Part shown: piece after piece, positions 1 to 5,905 of the stretch
Position numbering within the stretch: position 1 is the stretch's first letter
Layout: the number at the start of each line of letters is the position of its first letter
NCBI GenBank assembly: GCA_003695865.1
Contig: RFGQ01000358.1
Coordinates: forward strand, 1 to 5,936
Origin: Gemmatimonadota bacterium
GTDB lineage: Bacteria; Gemmatimonadota; Gemmatimonadetes; Longimicrobiales; Gaopeijiaceae
Length of the DNA: 5,936 bases
Direction: 5' to 3'
Made by a program: the position numbers and the translations under genes
Notes under the pieces: model-generated
Told to the model about the DNA's origin: nothing
What the model saw: the letters and a program-made list of their open reading frames with translations, nothing else
Databases searched by the model: none

Positions 1-1190
1 ACCCTGAAGACGCCACCGCCGCCGGAGAGGACGGCGAGGGCGCCGAAGGACGCGAGCCCGAGGTCCTCGGACTGCTCGAGGTGCTCGGCAGCGGTTCCGG
101 GTTCATCCGGCGGCGGGAGTATGCCTACACGCCGAGCAAGGACGACATCTACGTCGGCGGCAAGCTCATCAATCGCTTCGGTCTGCGCACCGGAGACGTG
201 ATCACCGGCGTGGTCGGCCGCAAGCCTCGCAACGGGAAGAGCCCGCCGCTCGTGCACCTGGCCGCCGTCAACGGCGGCCCCCCGGAAGCGGCGAAGCGGC
301 GTCCGGACTTCGCGCGCCTGTCGGCCATGCACCCCGACGAGCAACTCGTGCTCGAGTGTCAGCGCTCGGTACGCGGCGAGCCGGACTTCACCAACCGGGT
401 GATCGACCTCTTCTGCCCCTTCGGCAAGGGTCAGCGGGCGATGATCGTGGCGCCGGCCAAGGCCGGAAAGACCACGGTTCTGCAATCGGTGGCCCAGGGC
501 ATCGTCACGAACCATCCCGAGTGCGAGCTCATCATCCTGCTCATCGACGAGCGCCCCGAAGAGATCACCGACATGGAGATGTGCGGCTTCGGGGAGGTGG
601 TGGCCTCGAGCTTCGACCAGCCGCCCACCCGCCACACGCAGGTGGCCGAGATGACCCTGGAGCGAGCCCGGCGTCTGGTCGAGGGCGGCAAGGACGTGGT
701 CATCATCCTCGACTCCATCACCCGACTCGCGCGCGCATACAACACGGTGGAGGAGGGGAGCGGACGCACCCTCACGGGTGGTCTCGACGCCAACTCGCTC
801 GAGAAACCGAAGCGGTTCCTTGGCTCGGCGCGCAAGATCCATCCGGGGCAGAGCGGCGGTTCGCTCACCATCGTCGCCACGGCCCTCGTGGATACGGGTT
901 CCCGCATGGACCAGGTGATCTTCGAGGAGTTCAAGGGCACCGGGAACAGCGAGTTGGTGTTGAGCCGCGAGCTGGCCGACCGGCGCATCTTCCCGGCCAT
1001 CGATCTGAACGCCTCGGCGACCCGCAAGGAGGAACTGCTCCTCACCCCCGAAGCCCTCAAGGTGGCGCGGGCCATGCGGCGTCAGCTCGCCGACCTGCCT
1101 CCGCAGGACGCGATGCAGGAACTGTTGGGCGTGATGCGTAAGACGCCCTCGAACGCCGACCTCATCGCGATGGCGCAGGCCCGGGTCTGA
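1..1190 (+). CDS. rho: Transcription termination factor Rho (5'-truncated by the window)
   Basis: Rho is a hexameric RNA-dependent ATPase and helicase that binds nascent RNA in the cytoplasm and releases RNA polymerase. The first complete codon starts at base 3. About 395 residues are visible and there is no in-window start, so the N-terminus lies upstream. The visible N-terminal ~20 residues are acidic and Gly/Ala-rich, followed by the OB/cold-shock RNA-binding domain (about bases 65-300, with GFIR and DDIYV). The ATPase domain shows Walker A APAKAGKT (450-473), DERPEE (546-563), Walker B VVIILD with SITRLARAYN after it, the Q-loop area KPKRFLG (804-824), the R-loop segment EEFKGTGN (to 947), and the presumed arginine finger in TRKEELL (Arg at 1023-1025). 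The distance from the P-loop lysine to the C-terminus (239 residues) is close to the E. coli value of about 235, so the C-terminus is complete. Oddities are a 3-residue insertion at 846-854, MCGF in place of the usual R-[LS]-V-K before GEV, SATR in place of SGTR, and changed RNA-binding residues. The family call is certain. Confidence 0.98.
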   Translation, partial: PEDATAAGEDGEGAEGREPEVLGLLEVLGSGSGFIRRREYAYTPSKDDIYVGGKLINRFGLRTGDVITGVVGRKPRNGKSPPLVHLAAVNGGPPEAAKRRPDFARLSAMHPDEQLVLECQRSVRGEPDFTNRVIDLFCPFGKGQRAMIVAPAKAGKTTVLQSVAQGIVTNHPECELIILLIDERPEEITDMEMCGFGEVVASSFDQPPTRHTQVAEMTLERARRLVEGGKDVVIILDSITRLARAYNTVEEGSGRTLTGGLDANSLEKPKRFLGSARKIHPGQSGGSLTIVATALVDTGSRMDQVIFEEFKGTGNSELVLSRELADRRIFPAIDLNASATRKEELLLTPEALKVARAMRRQLADLPPQDAMQELLGVMRKTPSNADLIAMAQARV

Positions 1191-1191
1191 A

Positions 1192-1255
1192 CCGGTCCCG
1201 GCGTCCGACCGGCACCGCGGGCGCCCGGGGTCTCGGGTGGGGACCGGCGCCCGCG
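1192..1255. terminator. GC-rich dyad symmetry between convergent genes, possible bidirectional terminator
   Basis: The 85-base gap between the stop of rho and the stop of the minus-strand SRPBCC gene holds two alternative inverted repeats. An 8-bp perfect arm at 1192-1199 (CCGGTCCC) pairs with 1240-1247 (GGGACCGG). A 10-bp perfect arm at 1216-1225 (CGCGGGCGCC) pairs with 1246-1255 (GGCGCCCGCG), leaving a 20-base loop. The two stems share bases 1246-1247 and cannot both form fully. Neither is followed by a T-run on either strand, so this is not a canonical intrinsic terminator. A hairpin-only or Rho-assisted 3' end for both convergent transcripts is possible. In such GC-rich DNA some dyads arise by chance, so confidence is low. 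Confidence 0.35.
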
Positions 1256-1275
1256 CCGCGGGTGGCGTGGTGGCG

Positions 1276-1842
1276 TCAGGGCGCCAGCGAGTCGGCGGCG
1301 GCCCCGCTCGCTCGAACGTGTGCGGCCAGTCGTTCCAGCGACTCGCGGAGCTGTGCCCCCTGAGCCTCGGGCATGAGGCGCGCCTGGTAGCCCATGAGGG
1401 GGTTGCGGCCGAAGTCTCCCCGCTCGGTCCAGGTTACCCGCGTGCCGGCCTCCACGGCTTCCAGCACGATGTCGCCTTCCACCACGAGCGCCCCCTCGTC
1501 CACGACCACCCGGTAGGTGAGCCGGCGGGGCGGTTCGACCTCCACGAGGGTCAGGGTGCCCGCGCCGAAGTCGGGGTGGTCCCAGGAACGCGTGGCTCCC
1601 GGGCCTCGACGAACCTCGCCCAGCGTCGACGGCACGTCGCCCCAGAGGGTGAAGGCCTCCCATCGCTCCAGGTCCTGCAGCGGCTCGAACACGGCGGCCG
1701 GCGGAGCAGGGATCTCGAGGCTCGCGCTGGCCGTCCATGCCCCGCCGAGGGCGATCCCGACCCCGAGGAAGGCCATCAACAGCAGGGCGAGCGCTCCGAA
1801 GACGCGCGCGAAGATCCGGGCCAGCGGCGCGCGGGGGCTCAT
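1276..1842 (-). CDS. Membrane-anchored SRPBCC (START/polyketide-cyclase-like) family protein
   Basis: This 188-residue protein starts with a short Arg-containing tail and one hydrophobic helix at about residues 14-34 (rich in Ala, Leu, Val and Gly), then a single SRPBCC-type domain from about residue 39 to 180. The domain begins with the characteristic pattern of a beta strand, IPAPPAAVFEPL and a helix containing LERWEAF. It continues with alternating beta strands (TLTLVEVEPPRRLTYRV, TRVTWTERGDF) and ends in a long C-terminal helix. This is the usual layout of START-like proteins, which form a deep hydrophobic cavity and bind lipids or other small apolar ligands. The specific ligand cannot be read from sequence. 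The single helix suggests an inner-membrane anchor with the domain outside the cytoplasm, although a cytoplasmic orientation is not excluded. The ATG overlaps the upstream esterase stop as ATGA, and a GGGGGAG element lies 4 bases before it, supporting this start and translational coupling. Fold call is good; function is unknown. Confidence 0.85.
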   Translation of the reverse strand: MSPRAPLARIFARVFGALALLLMAFLGVGIALGGAWTASASLEIPAPPAAVFEPLQDLERWEAFTLWGDVPSTLGEVRRGPGATRSWDHPDFGAGTLTLVEVEPPRRLTYRVVVDEGALVVEGDIVLEAVEAGTRVTWTERGDFGRNPLMGYQARLMPEAQGAQLRESLERLAAHVRASGAAADSLAP

Positions 1843-2630
1843 CGGGCTCCCCCGGTGGCGGCGGTGGGTGCGCCGCGCGAGCGGATGGAGTCGAGCAGCG
1901 GGGCGAGCACCCTCCAGAGGTTGTCCGCCAGGCGCCGGTGGCCCTCGACGGTCGGATGGATCCCGTCCTCCTGGTTCAGCTCGGGTACGCCGGCGACCCC
2001 GTCGAGCAGGAACGGCACGAGGGAGGCGCCGTGACGGGCGGCCACCTCGGGGAACACCTTCCGAAACGCCTCGACGTAGTCGGGGCCGAGGTTGGGGGGC
2101 GCCTCCATCCCCACCACGACGATGCGGGCGTCGGGATGGGCGGCGAGGGTTCGGGTCACCGCGAGATCGAGGTTGGCCCTCAGGCGATTCACGGGCAGCC
2201 CGCGCAGTCCGTCGTTCGCACCCAGTTCGATCACCAGTACGGCCAGCGGCTCGGGCGCGGCGAGCAGCGCTCCCAGGCGCGCCAGGCCGCCGGCGCTGGT
2301 GTCGCCCGACACACCGGCGTCGACCACGCGGAACGGCCACCCGGCGCTGTCGATGCGCGCCTGAAGCAGGGCCGGGTAGGCCTGGTGCGCGGGGTCGGGG
2401 AGCCCGTACCCTGCCGTCAGGGACGTACCGAGAAAGACCACACGCGCGCGCGGGTCGCGCTCGCGCGGCTCGGGCGCGCCTTCCGTGCGGCCCGCCACGG
2501 AGTCGTCGGCCGCGGCGCTCGAGGCCGCCCGCGGATCCTGCTCGGTCCCGCGCGGTACGCCCTCGGACGAATCACCCGCGCACGCGGTCGCCGCGAGCGA
2601 GAGCACACAGAGGAGGAACGTCCGCCCCAT
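1839..2630 (-). CDS. TesA-like SGNH-hydrolase (arylesterase/lysophospholipase/thioesterase), probable lipoprotein
   Basis: The 263-residue product carries all four SGNH blocks: block I FLGTSLTAGYG with nucleophile Ser70, block II AGVSGDTSAGGLARL with oxyanion Gly109, block III ELGANDGLRG with Asn139, and block V EDGIHP with Asp222 and His225. It resembles E. coli TesA (acyl-CoA thioesterase I, protease I, lysophospholipase L1) and bacterial arylesterases, which hydrolyse acyl esters or thioesters in the periplasm. Block I reads GTSL rather than GDSL, a variant also met in this family. The N-terminus is a short signal sequence ending in LAATAC, a plausible lipobox with Cys17; the next residue is Ala, so no Asp retention signal. 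A roughly 45-residue Ala/Ser/Glu/Asp/Pro-rich linker precedes the catalytic domain. The gene reads away from the ABC transporter pair, and its stop overlaps the SRPBCC start. The ATG at 2630 has no clear ribosome binding site. An in-frame GTG at 2654 with GGGAG 9 bases upstream would add 8 residues (three of them Arg) and is a serious alternative. Exact substrate is not predictable. Confidence 0.92.
   Translation of the reverse strand: MGRTFLLCVLSLAATACAGDSSEGVPRGTEQDPRAASSAAADDSVAGRTEGAPEPRERDPRARVVFLGTSLTAGYGLPDPAHQAYPALLQARIDSAGWPFRVVDAGVSGDTSAGGLARLGALLAAPEPLAVLVIELGANDGLRGLPVNRLRANLDLAVTRTLAAHPDARIVVVGMEAPPNLGPDYVEAFRKVFPEVAARHGASLVPFLLDGVAGVPELNQEDGIHPTVEGHRRLADNLWRVLAPLLDSIRSRGAPTAATGGAR
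2611..2616 (+). promoter_or_regulatory. Shine-Dalgarno AGGAGG for the ABC ATPase, inside the esterase signal-peptide codons
   Basis: A perfect AGGAGG lies 12 bases before the ATG at 2629, a slightly long but usable spacing, and it fixes the ATPase start over in-frame positions upstream. On the other strand the same bases belong to codons 5-7 (Phe-Leu-Leu) of the esterase signal sequence, so the element is constrained on both strands. Confidence 0.65.
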
Positions 2631-3354
2631 GCGGATCCGGGCTGAAGGTCTCACCAAGGAGTTCTCCCAGGGCGCGCGCGTGTTGCGCGTGCTCGACGCT
2701 GTCGATCTGGACGTGGCGCCGCGCGAGTCGGTCGCGGTCGTGGGGCCCTCGGGCAGCGGCAAGACCACGCTGCTCGGGCTCCTCGCCGGCCTCGACCGGC
2801 CAACGGCCGGCCGGGTCGTGCTCGGCGACACCGAACTTGGCCCTCTTACCGAAGACGAGCGGGCCGTGTTTCGGGCGCGCCACGTCGGTTTCGTCTTCCA
2901 GTCCTTCCATCTGCTCCCGACGCTCACCGCGCTCGAGAACGTCATGGTGCCCGCGGAACTGCTGGGCGGGGCTCCGCTCGACGCCGTGCGCGCCCGCGCC
3001 GGGGAGCTGCTCGCGCGCGTCGGACTCGAGGATCGCATGGGTCATTACCCCGCCCAGCTCTCGGGCGGCGAGCGCCAGAGGGTCGCCGTAGCGCGTGCCT
3101 TCGTCAACCGCCCGGGCATCCTCTTCGCGGACGAACCCACCGGAAACCTGGATCGCCGGACCGGGGAGCGCGTCGTCGCCCTGCTCGAGGAACTCAACCA
3201 CGACCTGGAGACCACCCTGGTGCTGGTAACCCACGATCTCGGACTCGCCGAGCGCATGGCACGGGTCGTGTCGCTCGACGACGGCCGCGTCGTGGCCAGC
3301 CGCGCGTCCGCTGTGCCGGGGTCGTCCCCCGAGGTCGCGGAGCGGAACGCGTGA
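2629..3354 (+). CDS. ABC transporter ATP-binding protein, YbbA/LolD/MacB type
   Basis: This 241-residue protein is a single nucleotide-binding domain of the MacB/LolD/FtsE group, which powers FtsX-fold permeases from the cytoplasmic side of the inner membrane. Motifs are all intact: Walker A GPSGSGKTT (residues 39-47), Q-loop FVFQSFHLLPTLTALENV (88-105; Gln91), signature LSGGERQRVAVARA (144-157), Walker B ILFADEP (164-170) with catalytic Glu169, D-loop GNLD (172-175) and switch His202 in VTHD. The Q-loop sequence is typical of this mechanotransmission-type subfamily. The start at 2629 is supported by AGGAGG upstream and by the normal N-terminus (short strand, then GLTKEF). The GTG of the downstream permease overlaps the last bases (GTGA), so the two are translationally coupled. 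Divergence from a TesA-like esterase plus the downstream partner points to YbbA rather than LolD. Substrate is unknown; YbbAP has been linked to hydrophobic molecules and to lipid-like cargo in E. coli. The ATPase call is certain, and the YbbA assignment rests on context. Confidence 0.95.
   Translation: MRIRAEGLTKEFSQGARVLRVLDAVDLDVAPRESVAVVGPSGSGKTTLLGLLAGLDRPTAGRVVLGDTELGPLTEDERAVFRARHVGFVFQSFHLLPTLTALENVMVPAELLGGAPLDAVRARAGELLARVGLEDRMGHYPAQLSGGERQRVAVARAFVNRPGILFADEPTGNLDRRTGERVVALLEELNHDLETTLVLVTHDLGLAERMARVVSLDDGRVVASRASAVPGSSPEVAERNA
2664..2668 (-). promoter_or_regulatory. Possible Shine-Dalgarno GGGAG for an alternative GTG start of the esterase
   Basis: On the minus strand GGGAG at 2668-2664 is followed after 9 bases by an in-frame GTG at 2654-2652. 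If used, the esterase would gain an N-terminal extension containing three arginines and overlap the ATPase gene by 26 bases. The element lies in ATPase codons 12-14. Choice between this and the ATG at 2630 cannot be settled by eye. Confidence 0.4.
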
Positions 3355-5891
3355 ACGGCCGCTTTGCGGCTCGCCTGGCGGTGCGCGAGGCGCGCGGTGG
3401 GTTCCGCCGGTTGGGCATCTACGCGGCCGCGATCGGCCTGGGAGTGATGGCGCTCGTCGCGCTGCGGTCGTTCCGGGCCGACGTGGCTCGCTCGGTCGAG
3501 CGGGAAGCGCGATCGCTCCTGGGGGCCGACGCGCGTCTCACGTCGTCGAGGGCGTTCCCCGATTCGGTCGTCGCCGTGCTCGATTCGCTCGCGGGCGAAG
3601 GGGCGGGGGTGGCGCGCTCCACCATGGTGGCATCCCTCGTGGGGAGCGTGCGGAGCGGCGAGGTGCGCCTGCTCCAGGTGCATGGGGTCGAACCGGGCTT
3701 CCCCTACTACGGCGACGCGCGCACGGAACCGCCCGACGCGTGGCCTCCGACCCGCGAGGGCGCGCTCGTCGATCCCGCGGTGCTCGTGCAACTCGACACC
3801 CGGGTGGGCGACACGCTGCGTATCGGCGCGCTGAGGGTGCCGGTGGCCGGAACGGTCGAGGGTCTACCCACCGACGTGGGGTTCACCGCGGCGCTGGGTC
3901 CGCGGGTGTTCCTGGCCGCCGAGCACCTGCGCGCGACCGGGCTGCTGGGCTTCGGGAGTCTCGCCGAGCATCGGGCCTATGTGCGGCTGCGGCGCGACGC
4001 CGACGCCGAGGCGTTCGTCGACCGTTACCGCGAGGCGTTCCGTGAGGCCCGCGTCTCGCTGGTGAGCGCTCAGGAGCACGCGCGCGGGCTGACCGACGCC
4101 GTCGATGCGCTGGGGAGGTTTCTGGGCCTCGTCGGCCTGGCGGCGCTCCTTCTGGGGGGCATCGGGGTGGGGAGCGCGGTCCACGTATACGTGCGCGGCA
4201 AGCGCGCCCACCTGGCCGTGCTTCGCTGCCTCGGCGCCACCCAGAACACGCTCTTCGCGTCTTATGCTCTCCAGGCGGCCGGTCTCGGGTTGGTGGGCGC
4301 CGCGCTCGGCGCCGTGGCCGGTGTGGCCGTGCAGCACGCGTTGCCGGCCGTCGTGGGTGGCGCGCTTGGGGTGCGCATCGAGCCCGTGGTGTCGTGGAGC
4401 GCGCTCGCCGCAGGGATCGCGATCGGCACCTGGGTGGCGCTGGTTTTCGCACTGGGCCCCCTGCTGGGCGTGCGCCAGGTGTCGCCGCTGGCCGCGCTCC
4501 GTCACGACGTGGATCCCGACCGGCGGGCGCTGCTGCGCGCACGGGTGATCGCCGCGCTGGCGGTGGTGGCGAGCGTGGCGGCGCTGGCGCTGCTCGAGGC
4601 GCCGTCCAGGCGTGAAGCCGCGGCCTTCACGCTCGCACTCGCGGGCTCGACGGCGGTGCTGGCCGCGCTGGGGTGGGTGCTGATGCGTGTCGCCAGGGCC
4701 GTGGTCCCCGCGCGCGCCGCCTACCCGCTGCGGCAGGGCGTGCGCAACCTGTTCCGTCCGGCGAACCAGACCGTGGCCGTGACCCTGGTGCTGGGGTCGG
4801 GGGCGTTCGTGATCGGCGCCATCGGCCAGGTCGAGGGCAACCTCGTCGAGCGCTTCTCCCTGGAGGGCGGGGCGGGGGACCCGAACGCGATCCTGTTCGA
4901 CATCCAGCCCGATCAGGCCGAGGGCGTCCGGGATCTGCTCGGGCGCTTCGCCCAGGGCACCCCGTCGCTGGAGCCGATCGTGAGGGCCCGGCTCTCGGCC
5001 ATCCGGGGGGTGCCGGTCGACGAGGCCCTGGAGCGGGCGCCGGGGCCGCGGCCCGAGGCCTGGGCCGTGCGCCGCGAGTACCGCCACACGGCGCGCGACT
5101 CGCTCACGCGCGCCGAGACGCTCGTCGCGGGGGCGTGGTGGGACGAGGCGCCCCCGGCACCGACCGGTGTGGTCCGCGTCAGCGTGGAGGACGACGTGGC
5201 GCGGGCCCTGCGGGTCGACGTGGGCGATCGCCTCACCTGGGACATCGCCGGGCGGGCGGTCGAAACCGTGATCGCCAGCCGGCGGACCGTGGACTGGGCG
5301 CGCTTCGAAACGAACTTCTTCTTCGTCTTCGAGCCCGGCGGTCTCGAAGGGGCGCCGTGGACGGCCGTCGCCGTCGCGCGGATCGCTTCGGACGAGAGGC
5401 TCGCCGAGCTGCAGCGCGCGCTCCTGGACGCGTTCCCCAACGTCTCGGTACTCGATCTCTCCCGCCTCCAGGAGACGCTCGACCGGCTGCTGGCGCGGCT
5501 CGACGCGGCCGTGCGCTTTCTGGGGGGCTTCGCGACCGTGGGGGGGCTGGTGGTGCTGCTGGGCGCCATGGCCGCCACGCGCGCCGAGCGCGTGCGCGAG
5601 GGGGCGCTGCTGCGCACACTCGGCGCGCGGCGCGGCCTGGTCGTGCGGGTGCTGGCGGCCGAATACGCCCTTCTGGGCACGCTGGCCACGGCCTGTGGGT
5701 TGCTGCTGGCGCTCGCCGCGGCGTGGGCCCTCGTGCGCTTCGGCTTCGAGGAGCCGTTCCGGCCCCGGCCGCTCCGCCTCGCGGCGGTGTGGGCCGCCGT
5801 GGTCGGAGCGACCCTGGCGGCCGGTCTGCTGGGCGGGCGGGGCACGCTGGAGCGTCCCCCCCTCGAGGTGTTGCGAGAGACCGAGGGCTGA
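3351..5891 (+). CDS. Ten-helix FtsX-type ABC permease, YbbP-like
   Basis: The 846-residue integral membrane protein is the permease partner of the ATPase just upstream. Predicted helices lie near residues 22-40, 256-279, 301-327, 349-373, 398-415, 424-450, 472-493, 719-741, 766-797 and 808-828, giving ten as in E. coli YbbP (about 800 residues). Two large extracytoplasmic domains follow helix 1 (about 43-250) and helix 7 (about 495-715). Each precedes an FtsX unit of three helices with a coupling segment LR-x-LGA (291-297 and 754-760) and a closing PL-x-x-LR (379-384 and 837-842), so the protein is an internal duplication. The stretch VDWARFETNFFFVF (647-660) matches a conserved feature I recall for this family. 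Start is a GTG with GGAG 8 bases upstream, overlapping the ATPase stop by 4 bases; the N-terminus (LAVREARGG) is normal for the family. Because both permease halves are in one chain, a 2:1 ATPase:permease complex is expected. Cargo is unknown; export or extraction of hydrophobic or lipid molecules is inferred from relatives. Confidence 0.94.
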   Translation: MNGRFAARLAVREARGGFRRLGIYAAAIGLGVMALVALRSFRADVARSVEREARSLLGADARLTSSRAFPDSVVAVLDSLAGEGAGVARSTMVASLVGSVRSGEVRLLQVHGVEPGFPYYGDARTEPPDAWPPTREGALVDPAVLVQLDTRVGDTLRIGALRVPVAGTVEGLPTDVGFTAALGPRVFLAAEHLRATGLLGFGSLAEHRAYVRLRRDADAEAFVDRYREAFREARVSLVSAQEHARGLTDAVDALGRFLGLVGLAALLLGGIGVGSAVHVYVRGKRAHLAVLRCLGATQNTLFASYALQAAGLGLVGAALGAVAGVAVQHALPAVVGGALGVRIEPVVSWSALAAGIAIGTWVALVFALGPLLGVRQVSPLAALRHDVDPDRRALLRARVIAALAVVASVAALALLEAPSRREAAAFTLALAGSTAVLAALGWVLMRVARAVVPARAAYPLRQGVRNLFRPANQTVAVTLVLGSGAFVIGAIGQVEGNLVERFSLEGGAGDPNAILFDIQPDQAEGVRDLLGRFAQGTPSLEPIVRARLSAIRGVPVDEALERAPGPRPEAWAVRREYRHTARDSLTRAETLVAGAWWDEAPPAPTGVVRVSVEDDVARALRVDVGDRLTWDIAGRAVETVIASRRTVDWARFETNFFFVFEPGGLEGAPWTAVAVARIASDERLAELQRALLDAFPNVSVLDLSRLQETLDRLLARLDAAVRFLGGFATVGGLVVLLGAMAATRAERVREGALLRTLGARRGLVVRVLAAEYALLGTLATACGLLLALAAAWALVRFGFEEPFRPRPLRLAAVWAAVVGATLAAGLLGGRGTLERPPLEVLRETEG

Positions 5892-5905
5892 GCGACAGGT
5901 CGATC

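Noticed and set aside
1843..2340. Extension of the SRPBCC frame upstream on the minus strand
   Set aside because: The extra residues are Arg/Gly/Pro-rich shadow of the esterase gene. The membrane helix, the ribosome binding site and the ATGA overlap all point to the start at 1842.
2510..2700. Search for sigma-70 type promoters around the divergent start region
   Set aside because: No convincing -35/-10 pair is visible by eye on either strand in this GC-rich stretch, so no promoter is annotated, although one must exist nearby.
2631..3038. Extension of the esterase frame far upstream on the minus strand
   Set aside because: The frame is open up to 3038, but the extra sequence is Ser/Arg/Thr-rich, would bury the signal peptide internally, and is antisense to the ATPase core. 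Only the GTG at 2654 is a credible upstream start.
1517..3091. 524-codon plus-strand open frame crossing the SRPBCC, esterase and ATPase genes
   Set aside because: Translation is Arg/Pro/Gly/Ser-rich low complexity, spans several well-supported genes on both strands, and has no motif.
3864..5087. Long 407-codon minus-strand open frame antisense to the permease
   Set aside because: It is rich in His, Arg, Gln and Gly with no recognisable domain, and lies opposite a clear family member whose codon pattern explains the open frame. Long antisense frames are expected at this GC content.
5522..5546. Runs of six and seven G in the permease as possible slippage or frameshift sites
   Set aside because: The frame continues without break through the expected last helices and the PL-x-x-LR end, so neither a sequencing frameshift nor programmed slippage needs to be assumed.
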